From positions 1-42,683 of the forward strand of contig WAPX01000046.1 in the NCBI GenBank assembly GCA_015520485.1: a stretch of 42,683 bases of DNA, read 5' to 3'. A model generated the notes under the pieces. That model did not search any database, was not told the DNA's origin, and saw nothing but the letters and a program-made list of their open reading frames with translations. This stretch comes from Archaeoglobaceae archaeon (GTDB lineage Archaea; Halobacteriota; Archaeoglobi; Archaeoglobales; Archaeoglobaceae). Below are positions 16,736 through 23,776 of the stretch, in pieces. Positions within the stretch are counted from its first letter, which is position 1. The number at the start of each line of letters is the position of its first letter. A program made the translations under genes and the position numbers.

Positions 16736-16808
16736 GCCGCCGTGGCTCAGCTGGCAGAGCGGGTGACTTGTAATCACCAGGTCCCGGGTTCAAATCCCGG
16801 CGGCGGCT
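16736..16808 (+). tRNA. tRNA-Thr (anticodon TGT)
   Basis: Cloverleaf: acceptor GCCGCCG/CGGCGGC, D arm GCTC/GAGC, anticodon stem GGTGA/TCACC with loop CTTGTAA (anticodon TGT), T arm CCGGG-TTCAAAT-CCCGG. The discriminator is T, and a T-run follows. CCA is not encoded and there is no intron. AATTTAATAT near 16694-16703 is a possible TATA box. The 3' half is read in antisense by the small ORF described next. Confidence 0.95.
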
Positions 16809-16983
16809 TTTTTGAATTTAAGGTGAGAAAGTGCGATTTTAAATCGATAAAGTACCTTGCCCTCACAGGATTGTAAAAGCCTCCTGCAAGCAAATCGGGA
16901 AGTTCAACTCCTTTGGTAGCAGCATAATTTTTAATCGAGTCTTTTATTAAAGTTACCAGAAGTACCCAATCCAAACCTTTCAA
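16774..16983 (-). CDS. Short ORF running antisense into the tRNA-Thr 3' half (possible intN remnant)
   Basis: This frame of 69 codons opens with TTG four codons after a stop and ends inside the tRNA gene, reading KKPPPGFEPGTW from the antisense of the acceptor and T arm. In SSV-type archaeal elements the integrase gene contains the attachment site, and after integration a 60-70 codon N-terminal piece (intN) lies just downstream of the tRNA in exactly this orientation. The N-terminal part (MKGLDWVLLVTLIKDSIK...) does not look random, but I do not recognise it as an integrase. There is no ribosome site and no second tRNA-Thr 3' half or intC in the window. It could equally be a chance ORF. Confidence 0.35.
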   Translation of the reverse strand: MKGLDWVLLVTLIKDSIKNYAATKGVELPDLLAGGFYNPVRARYFIDLKSHFLTLNSKKPPPGFEPGTW

Positions 16984-17122
16984 GTGAATGAGTTACAATT
17001 ACCTGCTACAAATGATGAACAAGAAATTTACAATACGTTATCTTATTTACACTTATCCGCGATCATCACAATATCGTCTACATAAAGTTAGTTCTGTGAA
17101 AAGTAAAAATCTGTACAGCAGT

Positions 17123-17626
17123 TCAATCAACACAGAACCTGCGAAAGTGACAGTTCCTGCAAAAAGTTCTGTCCCCTTCCGGTATATCGAAACTGGTTAT
17201 GTGCTCTGCAAGAGTTTCAAAGTACTTCAGGCTCTGCCTTATCAGAAATTCTGACCTTTCAAGTTTCAAAAACTTTCCATCTCCGGACAGGAGAACTCCG
17301 TTATCCTTTCCCTCCATCAGCATGTAGAGGTTGAGCTGAGCCATATTCGGTACCAAAAAAGCAGAGCTGAGTCTGGTTTTTACCTCTATTACCTCGTTGT
17401 CGGACACGAAGTCCGCTCTTCCTACAAGAGTAAAATCCTTAAAATAGAGCTCTTTCGTTTTTCCCCTCCAGATTTTCTTTCCCGTGTACTTTAGAGCCAT
17501 TTCAGCCCTCCTCTCAGCTAACCTCCCTTTCTCTTCCAGCCTCTTAGACAGTTTTGGTTTTGTGTAGTATGCGAAGTACGAGTACCTCATGCACCTCATA
17601 GCCCAGCTGACGGAGAAATTCAGCAC
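17123..17626 (-). CDS. Stand-alone Cas4-like RecB-family nuclease
   Basis: A 167-residue protein with the Cas4 layout: one N-terminal Cys (C12 in WAMRCMRYSYF), the nuclease core VGRADFVSDNEVIEVKTR (catalytic Asp then E-x-K), QLNLYM after it, and a C-terminal CRNCHFRRFC (C-x2-C-x5-C) completing a four-Cys Fe-S site. Cas4 proteins are 5'-3' exonucleases; those outside CRISPR loci probably serve DNA repair or recombination. No CRISPR array or cas1/cas2 is near. The start is GTG; the promoter is shared with the divergent resolvase gene. Confidence 0.8.
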   Translation of the reverse strand: MLNFSVSWAMRCMRYSYFAYYTKPKLSKRLEEKGRLAERRAEMALKYTGKKIWRGKTKELYFKDFTLVGRADFVSDNEVIEVKTRLSSAFLVPNMAQLNLYMLMEGKDNGVLLSGDGKFLKLERSEFLIRQSLKYFETLAEHITSFDIPEGDRTFCRNCHFRRFCVD

Positions 17627-17640
17627 GAAAAACTTTTCTC

Positions 17641-17664
17641 CCTGAAAAATTTAAAGCTTTCAGG
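17641..17664. promoter_or_regulatory. Palindromic bidirectional promoter of the Cas4-like and Hjc genes
   Basis: CCTGAAA (17641-17647) and TTTCAGG (17658-17664) form a perfect inverted repeat around AAATTTAAAG (from 17648), a TATA-like stretch readable on both strands. Only 37 bases separate the two divergent genes, so both must use this region; the palindrome could be an operator. Confidence 0.5.
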
Positions 17665-18152
17665 TGGTTGCCTTGAACGGCGATACAAAAAACAACTGTA
17701 AACACAGGAAAAACGGTAAAAATAACAGCAAAAGAGTCAAAAGAAAAAACAAGGGAACGAAATTTGAGAGAGAGCTGATACACATTCTGTGGGAGAACGG
17801 ATTTGCTGCCATCAGGGCTGCTGGCAGCGGTGCCACGTCTTTCCCGTGCCCGGATATCCTTGCTTCAAACGGCAAAATCGTGCTCGCGTTTGAAGTGAAA
17901 GCGAGGGTAAGTTTACCGCTGTACCTGACGGAGCAGAAGGTCAAGGAGCTGGTTATGTTTTCCAACCTCTTCGGGGCAAAGCCCTACATAGCTCTGAAAG
18001 TATTGAGAAAAGGCTGGAGGTTCATAGAGGTGAGCAGGCTGATAAAAACGCCGAAGGGGTACAAGGTTGATGAGGAGCTGTTTGCTGAGGGATGTGACAT
18101 AAACGAGGTTGCGGGTAAAAGCGTACAGGTGAGGTTGAAATTTGTTGAATGA
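17664..18152 (+). CDS. hjc: Holliday junction resolvase, Hjc family
   Basis: Hjc is a homodimeric structure-specific endonuclease that resolves four-way DNA junctions. The core reads GTKFERELIHILWENGFAAI, RAAGSGATSFPCPDILA and IVLAFEVKAR, giving the E...PD...E-x-K catalytic set. The first ~25 residues are a Lys/Arg/Asn-rich extension (NNCKHRKNGKNNSKRVKRKN) not typical of the family. Either the GTG at 17664 or the TTG at 17673 is used; the TTG has AGGTGG upstream. The C-terminal ~50 residues after the fold are also extra. It is divergent from the Cas4-like nuclease. Confidence 0.88.
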   Translation: MVALNGDTKNNCKHRKNGKNNSKRVKRKNKGTKFERELIHILWENGFAAIRAAGSGATSFPCPDILASNGKIVLAFEVKARVSLPLYLTEQKVKELVMFSNLFGAKPYIALKVLRKGWRFIEVSRLIKTPKGYKVDEELFAEGCDINEVAGKSVQVRLKFVE

Positions 18153-18211
18153 GTTCGTTACCGTTTGCTGTTTTTGCCTGCAACTTAAAAGAGCTTAAAA
18201 GCCGAAAACGG

Positions 18212-18637
18212 TTAGTGAGCATATCCCATGAAAGTTCCACAGAAGTAAACCGGGGGGATTTTGCTAACCTGGCCCACGGGTATGGGTATGCCTGCAATTA
18301 TTGTGAGATTAACGGATTTACTCAGATTGACCCCTCTGAAGTAGAGAACGTCATCGAGTTTTTTAGCTGGAAACAGAAACTCCGCGTGGTCGTACCCTAT
18401 TCTCAGCACCGTAAAATTCGAGGTCGTGTTAAAGATCGAAACGACGTCGCTTTCAATTGTTTTCGTTCCGAAAAAGAACACCTTAATAGCCGTGGCCGGG
18501 TCGAGGGTGTAATTGATGCTTACGATTACGCCGTTGCTTGAAGGCTTAACGCTGACGCTCTTCACTTCAAAAGCCATGGTGGGAGTTACCGTCAGCGCGA
18601 TCACAGCTACCAGCGTCAGGCAGAGCAATTTCTTCAT
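18212..18637 (-). CDS. Exported hypothetical protein
   Basis: This protein of about 141 residues has a clear signal peptide (MKKLLCLTLVAVIALTV, cleavage near MAFEV), then a beta-rich extracytoplasmic domain with several NxT/NxS sequons and no membrane anchor. The ATG at 18637 is preceded by GGTGA five bases away; the GTG at 18646 overlaps that ribosome site and is rejected. I do not recognise the family. It stands upstream of no obvious partner; the metal transporter operon lies behind it on the same strand. Confidence 0.65.
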   Translation of the reverse strand: MKKLLCLTLVAVIALTVTPTMAFEVKSVSVKPSSNGVIVSINYTLDPATAIKVFFFGTKTIESDVVSIFNTTSNFTVLRIGYDHAEFLFPAKKLDDVLYFRGVNLSKSVNLTIIAGIPIPVGQVSKIPPVYFCGTFMGYAH

Positions 18638-18735
18638 TTTATTCACCTTGACCTCTTAACATCTCAGTTCATGCCCACCGGCTAAGAGAATATAAGGCTT
18701 TCGAAACCGAATTCAGCGTTAGCTGAGTTTCTGAG

Positions 18736-19542
18736 CTACTTTTTCAGAAAGGCTGAGATGAAGTACGTGGAGCTTGCAGTAAGAGCGGCAATTGCTCCGG
18801 GAGAAAAGGGTAACTGGAAAGAGAGGTAAATGCCGAGCAAACCGCTGAACAGTGAAATCAAAAAGGACATGGCAAAAACAAAGCCCGTACTCTTGGCAAA
18901 CCTCACTGCTGTGGCTGGAGGGGCAACGAACATAGCAAAAACGAGAATTGCTCCAACACCACCCATTATAACGACCACAGAAACGGCAATCATGGACAGC
19001 AGCAGGTAGTCGTAGAGTCTGACGTTCATACCGTATGCGAGGGCAACTTCCGGGTCAAAAGATACAAACATAAAGGCTCTGTAAAACAGTAAGGAAATCA
19101 GTATTACTGTCAGCGTAGCGAAAAACATCAGCTTCAAGTCAGAGTAGCTGAGCAGGAACAGGTCCCCTATTAACAGCCCCCACACTCTTGCGGCGTACTC
19201 CCTGATCATGGATATAAACAAAACAGCTAAACTCATTGAAAACGCAAAAGAAACGGCTATTGCAGTGTTCAGGTCTTCAACTCTGTTTAACTTTCCTTTT
19301 CCAGCATAACCGGCAGAGAGTGAAGCGATAACGGCAAATACGAGCCCTCCGAATAAAACCGGAACGTGAAATCCAAGCTCTTCGATAATTATTGCAAGTG
19401 CAGCCCCTGCCAAAGCGGCGTGAGCCGCTCCAGCAACGAGGAAAGAAGCGTTTCTGAAAACCGTAAACGTTCCTGTTAAGCTTGCGTTTACTGAAATCAG
19501 AACCACAGCAAGAAGTGCTCTTTCAAGGAACGGAGGTAGCAT
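18736..19542 (-). CDS. znuB: Metal ABC transporter permease (ZnuB/MntB family)
   Basis: An integral membrane protein of about 268 residues with eight or so hydrophobic helices. The family marks are AGAAHAALAGAALAI near the start (the AHA-A-G motif), FVSFDPEVALAYGMNV in the middle and GAILVFAMFVAPPATA towards the end. It forms the channel for a divalent metal such as zinc or manganese. The ORF is open from 19578 inside the ATPase gene, but the ATG at 19542 has GGTGGT four bases upstream and lies 16 bases after the ATPase stop. It is the third gene of the operon. Confidence 0.9.
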   Translation of the reverse strand: MLPPFLERALLAVVLISVNASLTGTFTVFRNASFLVAGAAHAALAGAALAIIIEELGFHVPVLFGGLVFAVIASLSAGYAGKGKLNRVEDLNTAIAVSFAFSMSLAVLFISMIREYAARVWGLLIGDLFLLSYSDLKLMFFATLTVILISLLFYRAFMFVSFDPEVALAYGMNVRLYDYLLLSMIAVSVVVIMGGVGAILVFAMFVAPPATAVRFAKSTGFVFAMSFLISLFSGLLGIYLSFQLPFSPGAIAALTASSTYFISAFLKK

Positions 19543-19558
19543 CACTACCACCCTGATG

Positions 19559-20362
19559 CTACCCGTGTATGTCTCCAAAAAGCGGGTGCGGGTACCCTTC
19601 CTCGCACACAGTTACCGGGATTGAAACGCCGTATGCTCTTAAAGTGTTCTCCGCTGTGAGAACTTCCTCCGGCTTTCCGCAGGCAATTAAAGTTTTGTTC
19701 AGCAGGGCGATTTTGCTGACGTGGTGTATCAGCGGACTGACGTTGTGGACGACAGTTATAACAGTAATTCCCCCGTTAGAGAGCTCACTCAGCAGGTTTA
19801 TTATCTTTTCCTGAGTTGGCAGGTCAACTCCGTTAAACGGCTCATCGAGCAGCAGTATGTCTGGTTTCGTGGCAAGAGATCTCGCCAGCAAAACCCTCTG
19901 CTGCTGTCCACCGCTCAAATCGGTGAATGGGGCGTTCCTGAGCTCAAACATCGCCACAGCTCTTAAAGCTTCTTCAACCGCTTTCTTTTCTTCCTCTGAA
20001 AGTTTAACTGACCACCTGAACTTTTTACCTTTCGCAAGAATGGACATGGCGACTACGTCCCAGACCTTCATCGGTATGTTCACGTTTACGTAGTCTTTCT
20101 GGGGCATGTAACTGATGCTACCGTAAACTCTGACCTCTCCTTTTACAGGTTTCACAATTCCAGCTATGGCTCTGAGTAAAGTCGTCTTTCCGGAACCATT
20201 GGGACCCATAACTGCTACAAATTCCCCTCTCATCACGTCCATGCTCACGTCTTTTAAGGCTACGTGTCCGTTGTAGGCGCATGTAATGTCCCTTACTTCG
20301 ACCGCTTTTCTACCTTTACCGTAATTTTCGCCGTTTTCATCCATTTTAACAGCTTTAACCAC
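19559..20362 (-). CDS. znuC: Metal ABC transporter ATP-binding protein
   Basis: The nucleotide-binding subunit has Walker A MGPNGSGKTTLL, a Q-loop in YMPQKDYVNVNIPMKV, signature LSGGQQQRVLLARSL, Walker B DILLLDEPFNGVD and the switch His in VVHNVS. The N-terminal ~20 residues (MVKAVKMDENGENYGKGRK) precede the domain and may not all be translated, but GAGGTG five bases before the GTG at 20362 supports that start. The gene lies 14 bases after the binding-protein gene. Confidence 0.93.
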   Translation of the reverse strand: MVKAVKMDENGENYGKGRKAVEVRDITCAYNGHVALKDVSMDVMRGEFVAVMGPNGSGKTTLLRAIAGIVKPVKGEVRVYGSISYMPQKDYVNVNIPMKVWDVVAMSILAKGKKFRWSVKLSEEEKKAVEEALRAVAMFELRNAPFTDLSGGQQQRVLLARSLATKPDILLLDEPFNGVDLPTQEKIINLLSELSNGGITVITVVHNVSPLIHHVSKIALLNKTLIACGKPEEVLTAENTLRAYGVSIPVTVCEEGYPHPLFGDIHG

Positions 20363-20376
20363 TTTTACACCTCTTT

Positions 20377-21342
20377 TTACCCTTTAATTCTCTTAAAGCA
20401 TGCACACAGAAAGAGCATTGACAGAGCCAGAACGAGTGAAAACCCGGGTGTTGTTTCAGACTTCACCCTGAGGTTTGACGCTGAATTCAGTGCCATTGCG
20501 TTGTAATAGGCTATACCAACGTACGTATCGTTTTTACTGGCCATAACGAATTTTACGTATATTATGGGTTTTCCACAATCTCTCGACAGCTGTAACGCCA
20601 TTTCACCAACTCTCGTGTTTTTTGCAAATTCTGGAACGAGTATGCCCACGTAATTCTTGCTGGACAGCATTTTTTCCAGCCTCACCATTTCAGATCCGCT
20701 CGTAAATCCTGTACTTTCACCCATGAGCACCGCTCCAACCCTTACACCCGAGTTTTCGGCTATGTAGCAAACTCCCGGAACAGCTGCGACGCAGTACTTC
20801 CCCATCACTGCTGACTGCTCGCCTATCACCTTCTCAGCCTCTCTGACCTGCATTTCAAACAGATTCAGGTTGCTCCTGAAGTAATCGCTTTTGCTGGGGT
20901 CAATTCTCGACAGGGCTTTTTCAATTGCTTTAGCTATGGAAATTCCGTTTTCGAGTTTCAGCCAGTAACCGTGATAGCACGGAGAGTAGCCGGGAAAGTT
21001 TTCAACTCTAACCCCGCACTTCACGTAGTCTTCAAAATCGAGACACTTGCCGGGAAAAACTTTCCTGATTCTGCTTTCGAAGGAGATCAGATTTGAATCA
21101 GCCAGAACTATCAGATCGGCCTTTTCAAGCTCATCCATAGTCTTTGCCGAAATCGTGAAGGCGTGGGGATCGCAGCCGGGAGGCATTAAAGATTTTACGG
21201 TAACGGCGCTCCCTCCAATTTCCTTTACAATGGGCACGAAGTCCGGAATTGAGCACACGACCGTTATTTTTCCACCGGTCTTTCCATTTGCCGGAGCCAC
21301 GAGTGCAAGCAGAAGCACAGCAAGAACGAAAACTCTGCGCAT
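20377..21342 (-). CDS. znuA: Metal ABC transporter substrate-binding protein (ZnuA-like, atypical)
   Basis: The protein has a signal peptide (MRRVFVLAVLLLALVAPANG), the ITVVCSIPDFVPIVKEIGG start of cluster A-I binding proteins, and DPHAFTIS with the first metal His (H60). H124 in YHGYW may be the second. The region that should hold the third His reads AVPGVCYIAENSG and has none, and there is no His-rich loop. The C-terminus has a hydrophobic helix (FSLVLALSMLFLCACF) and basic KRIKG, so it is membrane anchored. It is first in the operon, before the ATPase and permease. The metal may be other than zinc. Confidence 0.82.
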   Translation of the reverse strand: MRRVFVLAVLLLALVAPANGKTGGKITVVCSIPDFVPIVKEIGGSAVTVKSLMPPGCDPHAFTISAKTMDELEKADLIVLADSNLISFESRIRKVFPGKCLDFEDYVKCGVRVENFPGYSPCYHGYWLKLENGISIAKAIEKALSRIDPSKSDYFRSNLNLFEMQVREAEKVIGEQSAVMGKYCVAAVPGVCYIAENSGVRVGAVLMGESTGFTSGSEMVRLEKMLSSKNYVGILVPEFAKNTRVGEMALQLSRDCGKPIIYVKFVMASKNDTYVGIAYYNAMALNSASNLRVKSETTPGFSLVLALSMLFLCACFKRIKG

Positions 21343-21407
21343 TACAATTTTAAGTAAACTCGAAGAGGTAAATAAATAACTAACGGTAGCTGAACGGTGA
21401 TTGAACG

Positions 21408-22346
21408 ATGATTCTGATCAGGTACGGAGAACTCGGCCTGAAGGGAAAGCTGAGGAGAAAGTTCGAAAACACGCTGATATCGAACATACGCAGGGTTGCC
21501 TGTAAAGAGGGAATTAAAGGCTGTGTGAAGAGGGAGTGGGGCAGGCTGTACTTTACCGTTTCTGCCGGAAGCGGCGACTTCGCCGACTTTGAAAGGCTCG
21601 TGGCAAAAAGGCTCTCCTGCATTTTTGGAGTGGTTTCCACGAGTCCGGCAGTCGTATGCTCATCTGATCTGGATGAAATAGCTGAAACAGCAGAGGTTTT
21701 CGTTGACGTCGTAAAAAGGAGCGGTAGCTTTGCGGTCAGGGCAAGAAGGAGCGGAAGTCACGAATACACGTCGATAGACGTTGCGAGGGTTGTGGGGGAA
21801 CGCATAAAGAGGAAGAGCAATTCAAGGGTTGACCTGAAAAACCCGGATTTTGAAGTTTTTATCGAGGTCAGGAACGATAGAGCATACGTCTTTTCGGAGG
21901 TTTTCAGAGGATACGGTGGTCTGCCCGTCGGAACTCAGGGCAGAGTTCTGGCTATGGATGAGCTTTCAGCCTGGTTTGCTCTGAGAAGGGGCTGTGATGT
22001 TGACTTAACGGTTGATGGGGGTGCCGTTGAGAATTCATTCAGCCCGGAGCAATCCAGCCTAGAAGAAATCCTGAAAGCGTGGGCGTGTTACAGAAACGTT
22101 GGAAAGGTTAAACTTGGATTCGAAGAAGCGTTGAAGAGCGATTATCCGGCAGTCTTCTGCTCTTGCGGAGTGAAGGAGCTGATTGAAAAAGCTGAATTGT
22201 TAAAGGAGAGAAAAACTGTCTTTCTGACACCCTTCGCATCCGAAAAAGTTTACAGCAGAGAGCAGGTTAAGAAAATTTTGAAGTCCATTTCGGGGTTGGT
22301 AGAATGCGTTCGTGCGAGGTGCAGATACTTGGAGCGGGAGCGATAG
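21408..22346 (+). CDS. ThiI-like THUMP protein lacking the PP-loop
   Basis: Canonical ThiI makes 4-thiouridine in tRNA using a THUMP RNA-binding domain and a PP-loop ATP-pyrophosphatase domain. Here the N-terminal ferredoxin-like and THUMP parts are intact up to GGLPVGTQGRVLA (about residues 170-182). The PP-loop that should follow (SGGxDSPVA) is absent and the sequence goes on as MDELSAWFALRRGCDVDL, as if about eight residues were deleted. The remaining 110 residues are short and poorly conserved. GGTGAT precedes the ATG. It probably keeps RNA binding but not thiolation. It overlaps panE by 43 bases. Confidence 0.78.
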   Translation: MILIRYGELGLKGKLRRKFENTLISNIRRVACKEGIKGCVKREWGRLYFTVSAGSGDFADFERLVAKRLSCIFGVVSTSPAVVCSSDLDEIAETAEVFVDVVKRSGSFAVRARRSGSHEYTSIDVARVVGERIKRKSNSRVDLKNPDFEVFIEVRNDRAYVFSEVFRGYGGLPVGTQGRVLAMDELSAWFALRRGCDVDLTVDGGAVENSFSPEQSSLEEILKAWACYRNVGKVKLGFEEALKSDYPAVFCSCGVKELIEKAELLKERKTVFLTPFASEKVYSREQVKKILKSISGLVECVRARCRYLERER

Positions 22347-23200
22347 GCTCTGTTTTTGGATACTTCCTGCTCAAATCAGGGTGCGATGTTGTTTTCGTGG
22401 CGAGGGGCAGGAGGTATGAGGAACTCAGGAGAGGTCTGAAGATTGAGGGACTTGTTGATTTTTTCGAGGAGGTGGAGGTGTCAGACAGACCTGTTAAATC
22501 CTGGCTTACGATCGTGGCGGTGAAAAGCTACGATACGGCAGAGGCTGTCAGGGGAATTGGAAAGCTGACGGACATCGCCATGAGCATACAGAACGGCATA
22601 GGCAACGAGGACATCATAGCAAAAGAAGTTGACAGGGTTATGGGGGCTACAACGAATTACGCTGCAAATTTGAGGGACGGTACCGTCGTGTACGCAGGAG
22701 AGGGTGAAACGTGGATTGGAAACTGGAAAAACTGCGAAAGAGAAGTTGAAGAGGTAGCGGAGATTTTCAGGAGGGGGGGGATGAACGTCAGGGTGACTGA
22801 AAGGATAAGGGAGATGAAGTGGAGAAAAGCGGCAATAAACGCAGTGATAAATCCGCTGACCGCTATAACAGGGGTGAGAAACGGAGAAATTTTGAGGAAT
22901 GAGTTGTGGAACGCTGCAGAACTCGTGTGCGACGAATGTGAGCTTGTGCTCAAAAACATGGGGATAGACGTAAACTTGAGGCAGGAGGTCAAAACGGTGG
23001 TGAAAAAAACGGCGAACAACAGGTCTTCCATGCTTCAGGACATTGAAAGGGGAAAGAGGACGGAAATTGATGCAATAACCGGAAAAATACTGGAAGAGGC
23101 GAGAAAGGCAGGTATTGAGGCGAGAGTGAACGAAGCCCTTTACTGGATTGTCCGGGCTTTAGAATGCAAAATGAAAAATTCAGACGTGCGGCAATACTGA
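22304..23200 (+). CDS. panE: 2-dehydropantoate 2-reductase
   Basis: The enzyme reduces ketopantoate with NAD(P)H on the route to coenzyme A. The N-terminal Rossmann motif is VQILGAGAIGSVFGYFLL. TIVAVKSYDT, MSIQNGIGN, GATTNYAANL and KWRKAAINAVINPLTAITG (catalytic Lys) follow in family order, and the C-terminus has SSMLQDIERGKRTEIDAITG. The length of 298 residues is normal. The ATG lies inside the end of the ThiI-like gene in another frame, so the two are cotranscribed. Confidence 0.93.
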   Translation: MRSCEVQILGAGAIGSVFGYFLLKSGCDVVFVARGRRYEELRRGLKIEGLVDFFEEVEVSDRPVKSWLTIVAVKSYDTAEAVRGIGKLTDIAMSIQNGIGNEDIIAKEVDRVMGATTNYAANLRDGTVVYAGEGETWIGNWKNCEREVEEVAEIFRRGGMNVRVTERIREMKWRKAAINAVINPLTAITGVRNGEILRNELWNAAELVCDECELVLKNMGIDVNLRQEVKTVVKKTANNRSSMLQDIERGKRTEIDAITGKILEEARKAGIEARVNEALYWIVRALECKMKNSDVRQY

Positions 23201-23308
23201 GCTGGCGGGCAGTCTGCAATAACTGTCTGCAATAGTGTTGAATGGTGTTGAAATTACTAAAAAACCAAAAAATTTAAACATTAAATACCAACCTCAACAA
23301 TCCTCGGC

Positions 23309-23776
23309 ATGTTCAACGTGAACGAGGTACTGACAGTGATCTTGGTTGCAGCCATGCCCATTTCAGAACTCAGAGGAGCAATACCTCTCGCAGTTTACTA
23401 CGGCTTTTCTCCAGTAAAGGCTTACGTCATTTCAGTTCTGGGAAATTTGCTGCCAGTTCCATTTCTCTTAGCTTTTCTCGAAAAGGTGAGAGAGGTCGTG
23501 AAAAAGTGGAACCTGACGTCAAGGGTTTTCGAGGTGTTCGAGAGAAGAGCCTTAAAAAACAGGGATTTAATAGAGAAGTACGGCTACCTCGGCCTAACAC
23601 TGTTCGTGGCGATACCGCTCCCCGTTACCGGGGCGTGGACAGGCACTCTGCTTGCAGTCCTGCTCGAGTTAAAGGAGCTGAAGTCCCTCGCTTGCATAGC
23701 TCTGGGTGTTGTAATTGCTGGAATAATCGTTTTAGCTTCAGTGGAGGGATTTTTCACTTTATGGGGTGTATCCTGA
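23309..23776 (+). CDS. Small membrane protein, COG2426 family
   Basis: A 155-residue protein with four to five hydrophobic segments. It starts with VILVAAMPISELRGAIPLAV, and has GNLLPVPFLLAFLEKV and FVAIPLPVTGAWTGTLLAVL. This pattern belongs to the family labelled putative small multidrug export protein; no transport activity is established. Its end overlaps the end of the convergent FrhB-like gene by 23 bases. AAATTTAAAC just upstream is a possible TATA box. Confidence 0.85.
   Translation: MFNVNEVLTVILVAAMPISELRGAIPLAVYYGFSPVKAYVISVLGNLLPVPFLLAFLEKVREVVKKWNLTSRVFEVFERRALKNRDLIEKYGYLGLTLFVAIPLPVTGAWTGTLLAVLLELKELKSLACIALGVVIAGIIVLASVEGFFTLWGVS

Noticed and set aside
16988-17254. Plus-strand open frame of 88 codons between tRNA-Thr and the Cas4-like gene
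   Set aside because: Its second half is antisense to the Cas4-like coding region, it has no ribosome site, and the translation is Ser/Tyr-rich without a domain.
17123-17626. Cas4-like gene as evidence of a CRISPR-Cas locus
   Set aside because: No repeats with regular spacers and no cas1, cas2 or effector genes are present in the window; stand-alone Cas4-like nucleases are common in archaea.
23212-23250. Two copies of GTCTGCAATA and two of GTGTTGAA between panE and the COG2426 gene
   Set aside because: Only two short copies each, in a gap of 108 bases; too little to call a repeat family or a regulator site.
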